Shown here: positions 33,093 through 45,000 of the stretch, in pieces
Position numbering within the stretch: the first letter of the stretch is position 1
Layout: each line of letters starts with the position of its first letter
Source: Oreohelix idahoensis
Taxonomy: Eukaryota > Mollusca > Gastropoda > Stylommatophora > Oreohelicidae
Length of the DNA: 64,000 nucleotides
Assembly (NCBI GenBank): GCA_024509875.1
Contig: JAMPIV010014835.1
Location: 648,001-712,000 of the forward strand
Direction: 5' to 3'
Position numbers and translations under genes: made by a program
Notes under the pieces: generated by a model
The model's database searches: none
What the model was told of the DNA's origin: nothing
The model's input: only the letters and a program-made list of their open reading frames with translations

Positions 33093-33520
33093 GTAGTAGA
33101 GGCAGTGCAAGGTGCTGTGCCCGTTCCAGATTTCGCTCTTTTTCTCGGACCTGCGGGTCCTGAGTTATTTTTGTCTGGGCTGACGTCTCGAATGTATGAA
33201 GGTTTTATAGCGGTAGAAGGAGAGCGGACCTCCGGGTCCCGAGTGATTTTGGTTGGGCTGACGTCTCGAAGACACGACGGTTGTATAGCGGCGGAAGGAG
33301 AGTACACGTGAGGGCAAGTTCGGGAACAGCGGACCGATCACCCGCTTGCCAGTCACTCTGATTACGGAAACAACAATTAATTTTTTGCTGTACCAATAAA
33401 CGCCACTAGGCGTAACGGAACAACAATTAATTTCTTGTTGCCCTAAGACGCCACTAGGCGTATTGGCCACGGACTGCTTTGCCGTTCAGCGGCTAAGGAC
33501 GGAAGAAGAAGAAGAAGACC
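32813..33520 (+). pseudogene. RTE-like LINE 3' end with tandem duplications
   Basis: 32813-33092 encodes the same segment as 23280-23500. After a break, 33148-33226 and 33227-33304 are two copies of a 79-bp unit, and 33364-33414 and 33415-33465 two copies of a 51-bp unit. The second carries the family's terminal hairpin (GACGCCACTAGGCGT, 33447-33461). The element ends in GGAAGAAGAAGAAGAAGAC at about 33500-33518. Duplicated 3' UTR modules of this kind are seen in some LINEs. Confidence 0.7.
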
Positions 33521-35071
33521 TGGGGCTTATAGTAACTACAGCGAGAAAGTTAGAAGAACGATCAGATGACATAGAAACTCTCTGGCTTGAATTTAAGGAC
33601 ATCATAAAAACAGCTGCAGCAGAAGCATGTGGTGAAGTTCAACTTGGGAAGAAAAGAACGAGGACAATTTGGTGGACAGAGAAAGTTAAAGAGAAAATAA
33701 GAGAAAACAATGGCACATAAACAATACTTAGAAGCTAAAAACACAGAAGGAAAAGCAGAGAAATATAGAGAATATGTGATACTCAGAACAGAAGAAATGA
33801 ACAAGGTGCTGGAAGCAATACAGAAATCCTGGGAAGAATTTGGAGAAAAGCAAGACAAAAAATGCTCAGTGACACTAGAAATTGTTCTACAAGACCCTAA
33901 AGAACACGAGGAAGGAAAACAGCGCCCTCTTAAATTTATAAAGGACAAGCAAGACAAATTGGTTACTGCTCCAAAGGAAGTGATGGAAATATGGAAAGAA
34001 TATTTTTGAAAGTTTCCTTGACAGTGGCAAGGCCAAACTTTAGAAATGATAACCACTATCACAGAAGAGGAAACATATGATGATGAAGATGGCATCAAGA
34101 TGGAAGAACTGGCGGCAGCACTGGAGAAATTCAAAGCAGGCCAGCGAACGACATGATGGTATAACACCAGAAATGATCAATACATGGGAACAGCAGGTGA
34201 ATTATTACTCCTGAGGGTCCTACAAGCAGCATAGCGCCACAAGACCATAGCAATTTATTGGGCTATTGCTATCAGAACACCCATGTTCAAAAAGGGTGAC
34301 AACCGTCAGCGTAGAAATCATAGAGGCATTTCCTTGCTAAGTGTCCATGGTAAAAATGTACTCTAGAATACTGGTGCAGAGACTCAGACGCCTCTGAGCC
34401 ACAAATGGATGAGGTCAAATGTTGTTTCAGAGCAAGCCAAAGTCCTCATGACAATATCTTCACACTCAGGCAGCTGTGCCAAAATGTCCTTAAACATAAA
34501 GGTGAGATACATCTTTGTTTCTTTTACCTAGAGAAAGCGTTTGACAAAGATCCCTGGAGCATACTTTGGGACTGCTTGGGGAAGAAAAACACTCCAGCAA
34601 CTCTGATCCAAGCCATACAGAGCTTCCACAAGATTTGCAGAAATTATGTGAGAACCGCAAACTATAAGTCAGAAGCATTCAGGGCCAACATTAGTGTAAG
34701 ACAGGATGATATTCTGTCACCTTATCATTTCATACTCCTCATGGACGATGTCGTCAAACCATGTAAGGAAAGGACCAAAAAGAATTCAGTGGGGCACTGG
34801 AGGATGAAATAGGTCTGTATTTCAGAGCTGGCATTTACCGACGATGTTGCCCTAATTGCTTAATCAAAAGCACATATTCAATCCAACCTGCCAGTCTGGA
34901 AGGAAGAGCTGGAGAAAGAAGAGAGAGATGGTCATCATCAGCTCCAAAACAAAAACCATGGTGATATCACGAGAGGAAAGAAGGCTTCAGATTTAGTTGG
35001 GAGAACAGGTCATGCAGCAGGTCAAACAGTTTAAATACCTCCGAGCTAGTATAGACTGGAAGCGAGGCATC
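33521..35071 (+). pseudogene. RTE-type reverse transcriptase, decayed
   Basis: Readable blocks: 'TRTIWWTEKVKEKIREN' (linker after the endonuclease), 'QKSWEEFGEKQDKKCSVTLE', a GITPEM-like start near 34155, 'VKCCFRASQSPHDNIFTLRQ', 'GEIHLCFFYLEKAFDKDPWS' (motif A) and 'ISVRQDDILSPYHFILLMDD' (motif B, G of R-Q-G-D changed to D). After a stop at 34810 comes 'ISELAFTDDVALIA', where F-A-D-D is F-T-D-D. Compared with the copy at 21033-22372 it is far more decayed. Confidence 0.82.
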
Positions 35072-36933
35072 TGTGACGACTTGCCATATCTTCTCTTCAT
35101 TTTTATTATTATTTACGTTACATCATTTTTTCTCATCCTCAATGCATGATCGCAAAGTCCCGGGAATTGCCACTTGCGGATAATCTCCTAGCGTTCGGTG
35201 ATTTTCTCCTCGCTATTTTTAGATACGACGTCATTGTTGACCCCTGACCTCGGTAGCGAGAAACCCGCTTTAATGTAGGACTGCTTAAACTTAGGGAGAA
35301 CCAGTTTAGGCCACTTAGGAAAACATCACGTGACTTTTAACGTTATTGATTGGAGCGTCTATACGAGGCTAAGGTCACATGATGCACGCTACGGATCACG
35401 TGTCCAAGCGGAAATGTCCCGCTAAAAGTGCGCCAAACACGGCCATTTTTCACTTACGCCCAGGTAACCAAGAAAGCTAGACCTAAGCCAGATCGTGCGA
35501 ATTCATGCCTTAAACGCACTGAATCCACGTGTCTAAATTGCTGGTCCATCTGAGTAGGTAAGTGGAAATCTCGTTAGAAAATAGTATTGTGATGAAATGT
35601 GTAGTACCTTGCAAAATCGACGCAAAATTGGTATAACTGCGTTTACTGTATTCATAATTTTTGTTTTACGGTCACATCCAGCCACATGTGATCGGGTGTA
35701 TTTTATGATCCCACGGGATATGTACAACATGTTCATAATAATGTATAACGGGAATATATATATAGCTATTAATTTCCATATTATTTGATTATTTTCGACC
35801 CGACGCTTAGACTAACGGAATTTAATATTAACGATAATGTTGACAGACCGTGACATATATTCATTATAAATTATATGGCGATGCGACCAGACATGAAGTG
35901 TGTGATAATGTTGTCAGACAGTTCTAAAACACTGATGTCCAATTATTTGTTAAATTCATCATAATTGACATGACGATTAGGCTAGAGGCACAGAACTAGA
36001 ATACTGTTGCCGACATTCCTATGATAAATTTGGTGGGTTTAACTGACATTTATAATAATTCATCGGGTTAAGTTGACGATAAATCAGTCTAAAGAATTAT
36101 AATACTGCCACTGGGGCAGAGGAATGTAATAAAGGACAGAAAGGAGAAACTTGAATTCAAGATTAGGCTCTAGACATATGATGTTAGAGACTAAAATCTG
36201 AGATGACTGGCAGACGGACGGCTTAGGGAAAGACTGCTTTCTAAAGCCAGAAAATTAATGAAGCCGTCGTATTTGTCTTCAGTCTATGGTGGAGCCTTGC
36301 ACGACAGTCCAATCTCAGAGCAGAATACGGAGTCGAGCACAGAGAAGGCAAATCCGAACCATTCAAGACCTACCTGGGGCAACGTCAGGAGACTGGAGAA
36401 CTACCCACGCTTCACTATCAGCCGGGGGCTGAAAAGCTAAGTTTCCTATAAAAAGGGAACTCACCAGATCAATGCATATTTTTGTCATCCATGATGAAAC
36501 ACACTTGATGTGAGACACATAGTACATACAGCAGACACTAATTCCATCGACAATACTATCATTCACCATCTATTCGTTTTAATTGCAATAAACCAATTGG
36601 GTGTATATACTGTACCCCATGCTTTGTTCCTTCCATTAGATGTTGAATATTGTCTGATGTTTATCTTCCTTTATAAGGGAGGGGGGGCTCGTAAAATCTA
36701 ATATAAACCCAGTTAATTGAGAATAATAATAGATAACTGAGAAGGGGACGACGGTAGCGAGAGACCAAATATCTCCTTACAACCTTTTCCAGACCTGTCT
36801 AGTTAGGAGAATTTACCCTCTTTGTCTCCCTTCAGTGGTGGAAAACCCAGCAGGAATTCCTTGAGCCAAATCTTCCACATTCAGATCTATTATTTCCTCT
36901 AAATAATTCTTATCCTTCAATCGCTACGTGACA
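35072..36933 (+). mobile_element. Solo LTR, 1862 bp, with GCATC target duplication
   Basis: Starts TGTGACGACTTGCC and ends GCTACGTGACA, flanked by GCATC at 35067-35071 and 36934-36938. The interrupted LINE reads on across the site with one copy of GCATC. A TATA box (CCTATAAAAAGGG at about 36446-36458) is followed about 130 bp later by AATAAA (about 36586), matching a U3-R-U5 layout on the plus strand. No internal coding region or second LTR lies inside, so unequal recombination between two LTRs is the likely origin. The family is not related by eye to the LTRs of A, B or C. Confidence 0.88.
36446..36591 (+). promoter_or_regulatory. LTR promoter (TATA box) and polyadenylation signal
   Basis: TATAAAAAGG at about 36449 has the strength and context of a core promoter. 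AATAAA at about 36586 would terminate transcripts in the R region of a full element. The order TATA then AATAAA within 150 bp is typical of LTRs. Position of the start site is inferred only. Confidence 0.6.
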
Positions 36934-37050
36934 GCATCAAAGAAGAGTTTGCTACCCGAAGAGCAGCAGCTGGGAGACTTTTTCAGGCCATAAATCGATT
37001 ATTCCTCAGCAAAAGAGAAGTTAGCAAGAAGACGAAGATGGCTGTGTGAC

Positions 37051-39276
37051 CGTATGGCCTACTACGTCGCTACAACTATTAGAATTATAGTAAAGTACTT
37101 GAGAATGACTAGTTAGTAAAAATAAACACTAGTCAAAAACCAATGACATCATCAGTCATGGCACACATGAACCCATGATATCATCAAACCTTGGTGGCTT
37201 CCATACAAGTTAGGCCGGAAGACATTTAGAATAGAGAGAACCTAGAACAATGGTTGGTCATACTTACTTAGTAACAATAATTTTAGACTAGAGGTTTCGT
37301 AGTTAGTCAGGTTACAGATTATTTTAACAGTCAGCTAGGCCCCAAGACAAATCATAAGATAGTTTCCGGTCTATACTCCAATTAGAAATAATTGCATCCA
37401 GCAAGCCATAGCACCGGACTAGTATATAGACTATTGCATCATAGTAACCAGAGAAGCTGAGACAGTTATCTAAGTGATTAGAGTCAAACATTCATAAAGC
37501 ATACTCACTTGAGGTGCGGAACAACCTGGCGCTCCACTATTGTGAGATCAAAAGCCTTTGACTCCTACGTTTGTGACAAGTACATAACAGTCCAGACACC
37601 TACTACCTACCAAGGCCACCAGCGATGACCCATGCCACGTATTTTATTGTGGTTTTATCTACAAAAAGTGAGTCTCGAGTTATTTTTTCAAAAGTTTCGA
37701 ATCGATCTTTTATTTCGATAGGTTTCCACAGATTTCAGACATCCCCTATCACGAGTTTTGTAAGTAATAAACCTTTTGCCATCGAGGCTAAAGCTGGCAG
37801 CATTGCCCCCACCAGAAATGGAGATGTGTATTGCCAGCATGCAAAGAAAATAAGTACATAAAGAACATTTGATATAAATACTTAGACTCCTCCAATATTC
37901 TGCTATGGGAATTTTCTTAGACATTGTTGAAATTGCTGTTGATAATCGAACCTTCAATCATGGTACAACCAACTATAAGCATTTAAGAGTACTCCCTACT
38001 ACCTGCGTTTGTCCTGTGACGTGGAAATGTAAATATAGCCTCAGAAATCCGAACACCTTTGCGTCCTCAGCTAGCGTTTATGTTTTGCAACGCAAAACCC
38101 ACGCAATTCGCTGTTTGTTGTCTCACCTTTGAAGGCATGCCTATTTTTCCTGTCTTTCTTGCGCTAACGAGCTGTTTACCTATTTTCCACAACATGCCAG
38201 ATAACATGGGAGCGAATCACGTTTGCTTACCTGAGTTTTCTCACGTGAGCTGAGCTGCCAATTATCGGTCATTAGTCACAGCACGTGGAAACAACGGCAA
38301 AGCAATTAAAGGGCGATAATAATGTTCCCGTACCTTTGATGTTTACATTTTCAGGGGACTTAAGTATTTGATCTACGGCAGGGGGAGAAAATCTAAGAAA
38401 GCCCATTCGCGCGGCATGTCGTCTGATGTAGAATGAACGATTAAAACCTTTGATCCGGGAAAACGCAGTTTCCTAAATTCCCGGCTATCCAGAGGTGCGA
38501 ATAATAACATCTTCCAGTGATAATAACACCATAAGCTGTATATATATCGCGATCTTTCAAATTCAGTTATTAGAGTCACTCAGAAATTCTTGGAGAATCT
38601 AAGCACGACGGACTAGAACCATTTCTTCGCTAATTGTGTTAAATTGTCCCGTGGGAATTAAATTTTCTAATTTATGGTAATAGAAATTGTGCTTAAGTGC
38701 TAAAATGTGTTAGGTTTACCATTTTATTCAATATAATTCCCTAGCGGTTAAAACTAGTAAAATAACCTAACGCTTAGAAGATTTCTTGCCAGTAGTTCAG
38801 AGTAATGTAATTTAAAATACCCAATATTTCTTACGCATAGAAGATACGGCTTAGCTGACTAAGTATAATTAAGTGTGACGGATCAGTGACCGAATAGAAT
38901 TCGCCTTATGTTTCATTGTGTGAAATTAATAAGTGACTAGAGTAATGTTATGTGACTAAACAACAGCCGACAATCAACTAGCTAGTAGTGGCAGGCAGAT
39001 TTTATTAAAGTGCGCGAATAGATAAATTGAATAAAGGACTTTGTGCGCTGTTCTCTATCTCGCAGGCAATAACGGGGGAGGGCACATACCCTTTTTTCCC
39101 GACATGCCATAGCGGAAAACCTACAGACAGATTAGTAGCAGTGTTTTTAAATGTTCTTTTCTTCCTTATCTAGCACTCGAATCAAAACCAAGCGGCCAGC
39201 GGTTTTAATATCACCAGTAACATTCTTATTATTATTGGGTCTTCGATTTGTAGGACCTGTTCGGTCCCCTTTCTTC

Positions 39277-39325
<49 letters not shown>

Positions 39326-39735
39326 AACTAATATTAATCGTAACTGGACGATACATTACCCAGAATTATTTATCAAAATTTTCCAGCCCACTGGGCATAC
39401 GAAAGAACATATATTCCTGACGTTTGACAGTCATGGCAACGGAGTGATCCATAAAACTACGCTGTTTCAAAATCGGTACTCACCATAAGAGTCAGCCGGT
39501 AGGATTTACCATCATCATCATCAGTTTTACAAATGATAACATTTAGCTTCGAACCAGATGCTTAGCTATTCGGGAATTAATTTCTCCTCTTTTCCAAATG
39601 TGAACGTCCAGAGCACGTCTTGCTTCAGTAACTATTTGTGGTGACAGCGATTTCATCCAGGGAACATTAAAACACAAAATTTGGCGTTCACCTTGTAATT
39701 ATGACTCGATATTAGGCTGGACTGGGGCTATCTTT
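37051..39735. other. Unassigned AT-rich DNA with one microsatellite
   Basis: No coding family recognised on either strand. It contains a (AG)20 microsatellite at 39281-39320, an AATAAA near 39032 followed by a purine tract GGGGGAGGG near 39075, and a TATATATAT run near 38541. The abrupt end of LINE homology at 37050, directly before TGTGACCG, suggests another LTR-type insertion begins there. No matching end or target duplication was found. Confidence 0.4.
39281..39320 (+). repeat. (AG)20 microsatellite
   Basis: Forty bases of uninterrupted AG dinucleotides. Confidence 0.97.
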
Positions 39736-39740
39736 GGCAC

Positions 39741-40367
39741 TGTGGTGGGGCGCCGTTCGAATATATTTTGTGTTCGTTTATTATTATTATAGGTAAATTG
39801 CTACCCCTGTCCACAGTTAATATATATTTGATTGCTCCAGCGGTCGCTCATAGTACTGCTCGTTATCCCGTTACATCCCGGGTAAAATCTCTCACTTTTC
39901 ATAGTTTTGTTCCCTCTATCACAACACGCATACAGGTTCTCTACCTGACCAATGAGGAACTAAAACAGTCTTCTTTTTAAAACGAATTCGACATCTTTTA
40001 ATAACTGAAATTCTTTGTAGCATGCATACTCGTTATTCATGATTAATCCTTATTTATTAATTTTCTCCGTACATATTACTTTTAATTCAAGAGTATTCAT
40101 GCTCTTGTACAAACCCTCTCCTGTCAGGAGGTACACACTTCATAGTAGGTCCATACTGGAACTTAAAAAGAAAACACAGCCAAAAACCACAGCTGTCACA
40201 AAGTGCAAGGTTTTACTTCACCTTGGCCATACACATATCAACACAAACTCTGACGTCATTTTTCGGTGCGCCTCATTTTCAATAAATATCCCAAATAGTG
40301 CCGCATTTATCAGCACTAACTCAAACTCAATAAATCTAACATGTGGTGTGCATGGGCAGACACCACA
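39741..40367 (-). repeat. 3' LTR of element A
   Basis: 627 bp, beginning TGTGGTGGGGCGCC and ending GCAGACACCACA on the plus strand. The terminal 7 bp form an inverted repeat. TTTATT at 39778-39783 is AATAAA on the coding strand and may serve as polyadenylation signal. Confidence 0.97.
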
Positions 40368-40372
40368 TATTA

Positions 40373-40398
40373 CCCCCCCCCCCCCCCCCCCCCCCCCC
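40373..40398 (-). promoter_or_regulatory. Polypurine tract of element A (26 consecutive G on the coding strand)
   Basis: A run of 26 C on the plus strand, i.e. 26 G on the coding strand, lies 5 bp from the 3' LTR. This is the position of the polypurine tract that primes plus-strand DNA synthesis in LTR retrotransposons. Its purity is unusual. The exact length may be affected by assembly. Confidence 0.7.
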
Positions 40399-40652
40399 TG
40401 CGCGCTACTGGAAACTGCAGGTTTCCAGGTCATCATTAACTATACTTAACTATAATGATAAAAAGGAAAATCAAATTCAAGTAATGAGTGAAATGATATC
40501 ACGATGAGTGAAATGCAGTTAAAATATGTGGCAACAACTTGTGAGCAACATATTAATGCTACGAAAATATCGCTATATAATCTATCCATCAATTGATTAT
40601 GAACATAAACAATGTTTGTTGTCACTTCTTGTACCCAGGACAGTTACATAGT

Positions 40653-42056
40653 TCAATGTATTACTCTTGATAGAGTGTCCGCGATTACATTATTATGTCC
40701 TTCTATATGGACGATATCAAAGTCATACGCTTGCAACTGTAATGCAAATCTCGTAAGTCTTGCACTTGGTGATTTACAGGTTTGCAGATACGTTAATGAT
40801 CTCTGATCTGTCATTATAGTAAAATGCGTACCTACCACATACTTTTGAAGTTTATTCAAAGTCCATACTATACCCAACAGTTCTCTGTCGAAAATAGAGT
40901 ATTTAGATTCGGCTTCCGATAGTTTCCTACTCAAGTAGTAGATCGGATGAAACTTGCCATCAAAACTTTGTCCCAAACACCCGCCTATTGCGTGGAGCGA
41001 AGCATCTGTTACAACAATAAATGATCTTTTTAAATCTGGCAGTCTTAATATCGGATACTGTGAAAAATGAGTCTTAATGTTTTGTAATGCCTGGTTACAT
41101 TGTTCTGTCCACACTACTTTGTTAGGCATACCTCTTTTAGTTAGATCAGATAAGACAGCAGTCAAAGACGAGAACCTTGGAATAAACTTGTGGTAAAAAT
41201 TCACCAATCCTAATAGACTCCGTACTTGCTTCTTTGTAGTTGGGATTGTAAGATCAAGTATGCGTTTTAAATTAGATTCATCAGGTTGTATTACATGTCT
41301 GCCAATTTTGTGTCCTAGAAATGAAATTTCCTTGAATCCAATTTCTATTTTGGATGGACGGGCTGTGAGATTGTGTATTCTTAGTGTCTGGAGTAAAGAT
41401 TGTATCCCATCTACATGTTCTTCCCATGTGTCATGAAACATGCAAATGTCATCTATATAAGATATTAGGTCATAACGGCTCCCAAATACTCGACGCATCA
41501 TCCGTACAAAAGTTGCAGGCGCATTTTTGAGCCCAAAACACATGACATTGTATTGGAACAAACCCTTCGATGTTGCAAATGCCGTCAATGGTTTACATTC
41601 TTCGGTCAAAGGGATCTGCCAATACCCTTTTGATAAATCGAATTTGCTAAAGAACGTAGCGGAAGCTAAACGAGGTAGCAGGTCTTCCAGCACAGGCATT
41701 GGTTCAGAATCTGATATCGTGACTTTATTTAGTCGACGGAAATCAATGCATATACGAATGGATTTGTCTTTCTTCCGTACTGCTACCATCGGAAAACAAA
41801 ATGGAGAATCTGATGGAGAGATTATCCCCATTTTCAACATATTGTCGACCTCACTATCAACCTGCTCTCTGATATGCAAAGGAATTGCATACGGTCGTAA
41901 CTTAATCGGAGTGGGATCCGATAATTTTATTTCGTGAGAAATAATGTTAGTTCGTCCAGGTAGATCAGACAACACATCTTCAAAAGATTTCAATAGATTG
42001 AGAATCTGATTCTTCTGATCTGAAGGTAAATCGTTACAAATGATTACATCCTCCAA
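40653..42056 (-). CDS. pol: Reverse transcriptase and RNase H of element A
   Basis: A 467-residue open frame. Order: 'HEIKLSDPTPIKLRPYAIPL', 'DKSIRICIDFRRLNKVTISD', 'FFSKFDLSKGYWQIPL' (RT motif A, catalytic Asp), 'FGLKNAPATFVRMMRR' (motif B), 'ISYIDDICMF' at about residue 200 (catalytic Y-x-D-D), 'EISFLGHKIG', 'RSLLGLVNFYHKFI', then RNase H with 'FIVVTDASLHAIGGCLGQ', 'KYSIFDRELLGIVW' and 'FTIMTDQRSLTYL', ending 'GHNNVIADTLSRVIH'. All catalytic residues are present. No ATG opens it: the frame follows the end of the Gag-integrase frame in the -1 phase, overlapping by 13 bp. No integrase follows, which is the unusual point. Confidence 0.93.
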   Translation of the reverse strand: MEDVIICNDLPSDQKNQILNLLKSFEDVLSDLPGRTNIISHEIKLSDPTPIKLRPYAIPLHIREQVDSEVDNMLKMGIISPSDSPFCFPMVAVRKKDKSIRICIDFRRLNKVTISDSEPMPVLEDLLPRLASATFFSKFDLSKGYWQIPLTEECKPLTAFATSKGLFQYNVMCFGLKNAPATFVRMMRRVFGSRYDLISYIDDICMFHDTWEEHVDGIQSLLQTLRIHNLTARPSKIEIGFKEISFLGHKIGRHVIQPDESNLKRILDLTIPTTKKQVRSLLGLVNFYHKFIPRFSSLTAVLSDLTKRGMPNKVVWTEQCNQALQNIKTHFSQYPILRLPDLKRSFIVVTDASLHAIGGCLGQSFDGKFHPIYYLSRKLSEAESKYSIFDRELLGIVWTLNKLQKYVVGTHFTIMTDQRSLTYLQTCKSPSARLTRFALQLQAYDFDIVHIEGHNNVIADTLSRVIH

Positions 42057-45000
42057 GTTTCAGAGGCTTGGATAGGTACCACAGGAAAATCAAGCGGTAC
42101 ATCCGCGAAACTAGTTGCTTCTTCATCAACTAAAGCAATAGATGCCAGATGCGGAGATTGATTTGTGATAGATTCACAAATATGTTTGAGTGGAAGAGGT
42201 CTAGAAATGTAAGGTTGTAACATGTTAGTGTGGAATGTTTTTCTTTTACCCCTAATGTCGATGATGTAATCCACGTCGGTTTTCTTACCCACAACTTTAA
42301 AAGGACCTTGCCACGTAACCAACAAATGATCACCTTTAAGTGGCAAGAGAACAAAAACTTCATCGTTAATCGATAATGATGTTAATCTCCTATCACGATT
42401 AATACGCGACCGAGTCTTATATTTTGCTAATTCTGATGCTTCAGTCGCAATCTCACATGCGTCCACAATGCATTGACGTAGATCTGTGACATATTGGTGA
42501 CTAGATTTCGTAACCGTATTATCATCGTTTGTTATCACCAAATCATGTAAGATAGACATTGGTCCTCTTCGATTAGCCCCGAAAACTATTTGAAATGGTG
42601 AGAATCCAGTTTGACGATTAGGAACTTCTCTATTCGCAAAGAGAACCGCTGGTATCAACCGGTCCCAATCATGGGGAAACATTGTTGTTACTTTGCCCAA
42701 CATCTGCTTTAAAGTAGAATTCCAGCGTTCTACAACTCCGTTTGATTGCGGATTTAATCTGGCACTCAATGTATGACGGATGTGAAGCACATCACAAATT
42801 TCCGAGAACATATCTGAAGTGAATTGCGTGCCATGATCCGACAGAAGCTCTTCAGGAAATCCGATACGTGAAAATATCGATAATAATGCATCAGTCACCG
42901 ACATTGTTGTTATGGACTTAACAGGTATGGCTTCAGGCCATCTGGTGCATAGATCGATACAAGTTAAGATGAAGCGGAATCCTCTGGATGATAACACCGG
43001 AAGAGGCCCGATTATGTCGACAGCCATCTTATAAAAAGGACGCACAGAGATATCTGTGGTCTGTAGGGGTGCAAACTGATGCGCACCCTTATGAGCAACT
43101 CCCTGACAAACAGTGCATGATTTACAAAACGTTGCGACGTCCTTATGAACCCCTGGCCAAAAAAAATGTGCCATCAATCTATAAGCTGTGCGGGCAATCC
43201 CCATATGACCCGCAAAAGGAACATCATGTGCATTAGATAAAACTAGTGATCGAAATGACGTAGGTACTACTATTTGTCTGAGTACCGAAGAATAATTGTC
43301 AAAACAACGTATCAAAATATTGTCATGAAATTGATACCAATGTCTGGCATTATTTGTATGTGTAATAGTTTTAGCCGTAGCTAAAGTGAATAAACGTCCC
43401 AAAGAAGAGTCATCTTTTTGTTGGTTAATGAATGCATTTTTATCTATGTAATGACTTGTTGTCACGTGTGGGATATTATTGCTATCATTAAGTTCATTTG
43501 CTTCTGCAACCAGCTGTGCTCTAGTAGTCACAGCATTGGATAAAGAAAGATATTCTCTTTCCCATGCAGAAATTTCATCAGTAGAACATTCTTTTATACC
43601 CTTTATGTTTCCCAAAATCAAGTCACAGCAAGGCTGGTTGAGAACATATACACGAACTTTCCCAGTAAAGAATGGCGTGGTTATTGTTACGTCGGCCATG
43701 GGATATATCTCTACCGTGCCTCCGAAAGTTATGCATTTCACTGACGTTCCAGTGAAACAAGATGGAGGGATTAGCGACCTTCTTATCCCGACCGTTGTGG
43801 AACCCGTGTCCCTTAAAATTTTAATTGGAGTGTTAAACAAAAACCCATTATGTAAAGTGAGAGTACCAACACCGTCATAAGATGACAACACTGGTAAGCC
43901 ATGTCCACATTTAAGCCGTGGTGTAGCTCCAGGTTGAAATAACATCTTACATTCTGTACAATTATTAGAATTTTCTAAATCAACGTTACACGCATTGGCG
44001 TGATTATTGGTTGGATGGATGTCATTACTGACATTTCTATCTACCGTCTGACAAGCATTGGCTTGTGAGCGTGCTCTATTATGACTTCTAACGAAGTGAG
44101 ATCTTCTGCGATCTGAAAAATTGTCTGAATGAGAATGTCCATTGTTGTCCCTGTTATAATGGCCACCCCGCGGTGACAAATTATGATTGTCCGTATATTT
44201 GTTGTGTGAATACTGGTTATTTCGATACCATTGGTTATTGTTATAATTGTTGAAATTATGCCTGTCTCTACCTCGTGAAGGTGAGCGATTATGGTAAAAA
44301 TTATATTTACCCCTATAGGATGTGTGATTATTTTCTCTATAATTATATCGTCTATCCAAGCTACGAGTGCGCGATCTCCTGTGCGTCGCAGCACACGCAG
44401 TAGATGAGTCCAAGACTTTTGCTCTGCTCAATGACAAGTTTGGATGAGCAACGGAAAATTGTTGACCTAATTTTTCCATTTCATCGATACTAGTCGGATT
44501 ACGTTCTTGTAAGAATGATACAATATCCTGGTTTACCGACGAAACAATTTTATCTCTTAATAAGAGATCACATAATCCTTCAAACGTTTTAGGGATAGAA
44601 GCCTGTTCAACCCATCTTTGGAGACATAGTTTTATGGAGGAAACAAAATCCTCAAAATTTTTACCCTCTACCGGTAACATGGATCGAAACTTTTGTCTAT
44701 AGCCTTCCTGATCCAGACCATATCTGCGTATAAATGCTGCCTTTACGACCTGAAAATCATGTCTTTTATCTTGGTCTATACCCAGATAGACCCCAACTGC
44801 ATCACCTGTGAGGAGACCCGAAAAAACACCAGACCACGAATCTTTATCAATATTTAAGCAAGAGACTCTTTCCTGAAATCTTAATAAATAAAAACTTATA
44901 TCGTCGTGAGGAGGAGAAAAAGGTGGTAGTCTTAAATTAAAGTTAGGGGTTGTGATTGCCTTCTTCGATGAACCATTACTATCTGAATCATGGGAACCAT

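Larger units (their letters stand above)
33521..37050 (+). mobile_element. RTE-type LINE split by a solo LTR
   Basis: Same family as the minus-strand element at 20832-22375. The coding remains run from a region before the RT (33521) to 'SIDWKRGI' at 35071, are interrupted by 35072-36933, and resume at 36939 with 'KEEFATRRAAAGRLFQAINR' up to 'REVSKKTKMAV' at 37050, where homology ends. No 3' tail is visible after 37050. Stops and frame changes are numerous. Confidence 0.82.

Noticed and set aside
37051..39735. Complete LTR element starting at TGTGACCG
   Set aside because: No matching second LTR, no closing CA with a duplication of the left flank, and no coding remains were found.
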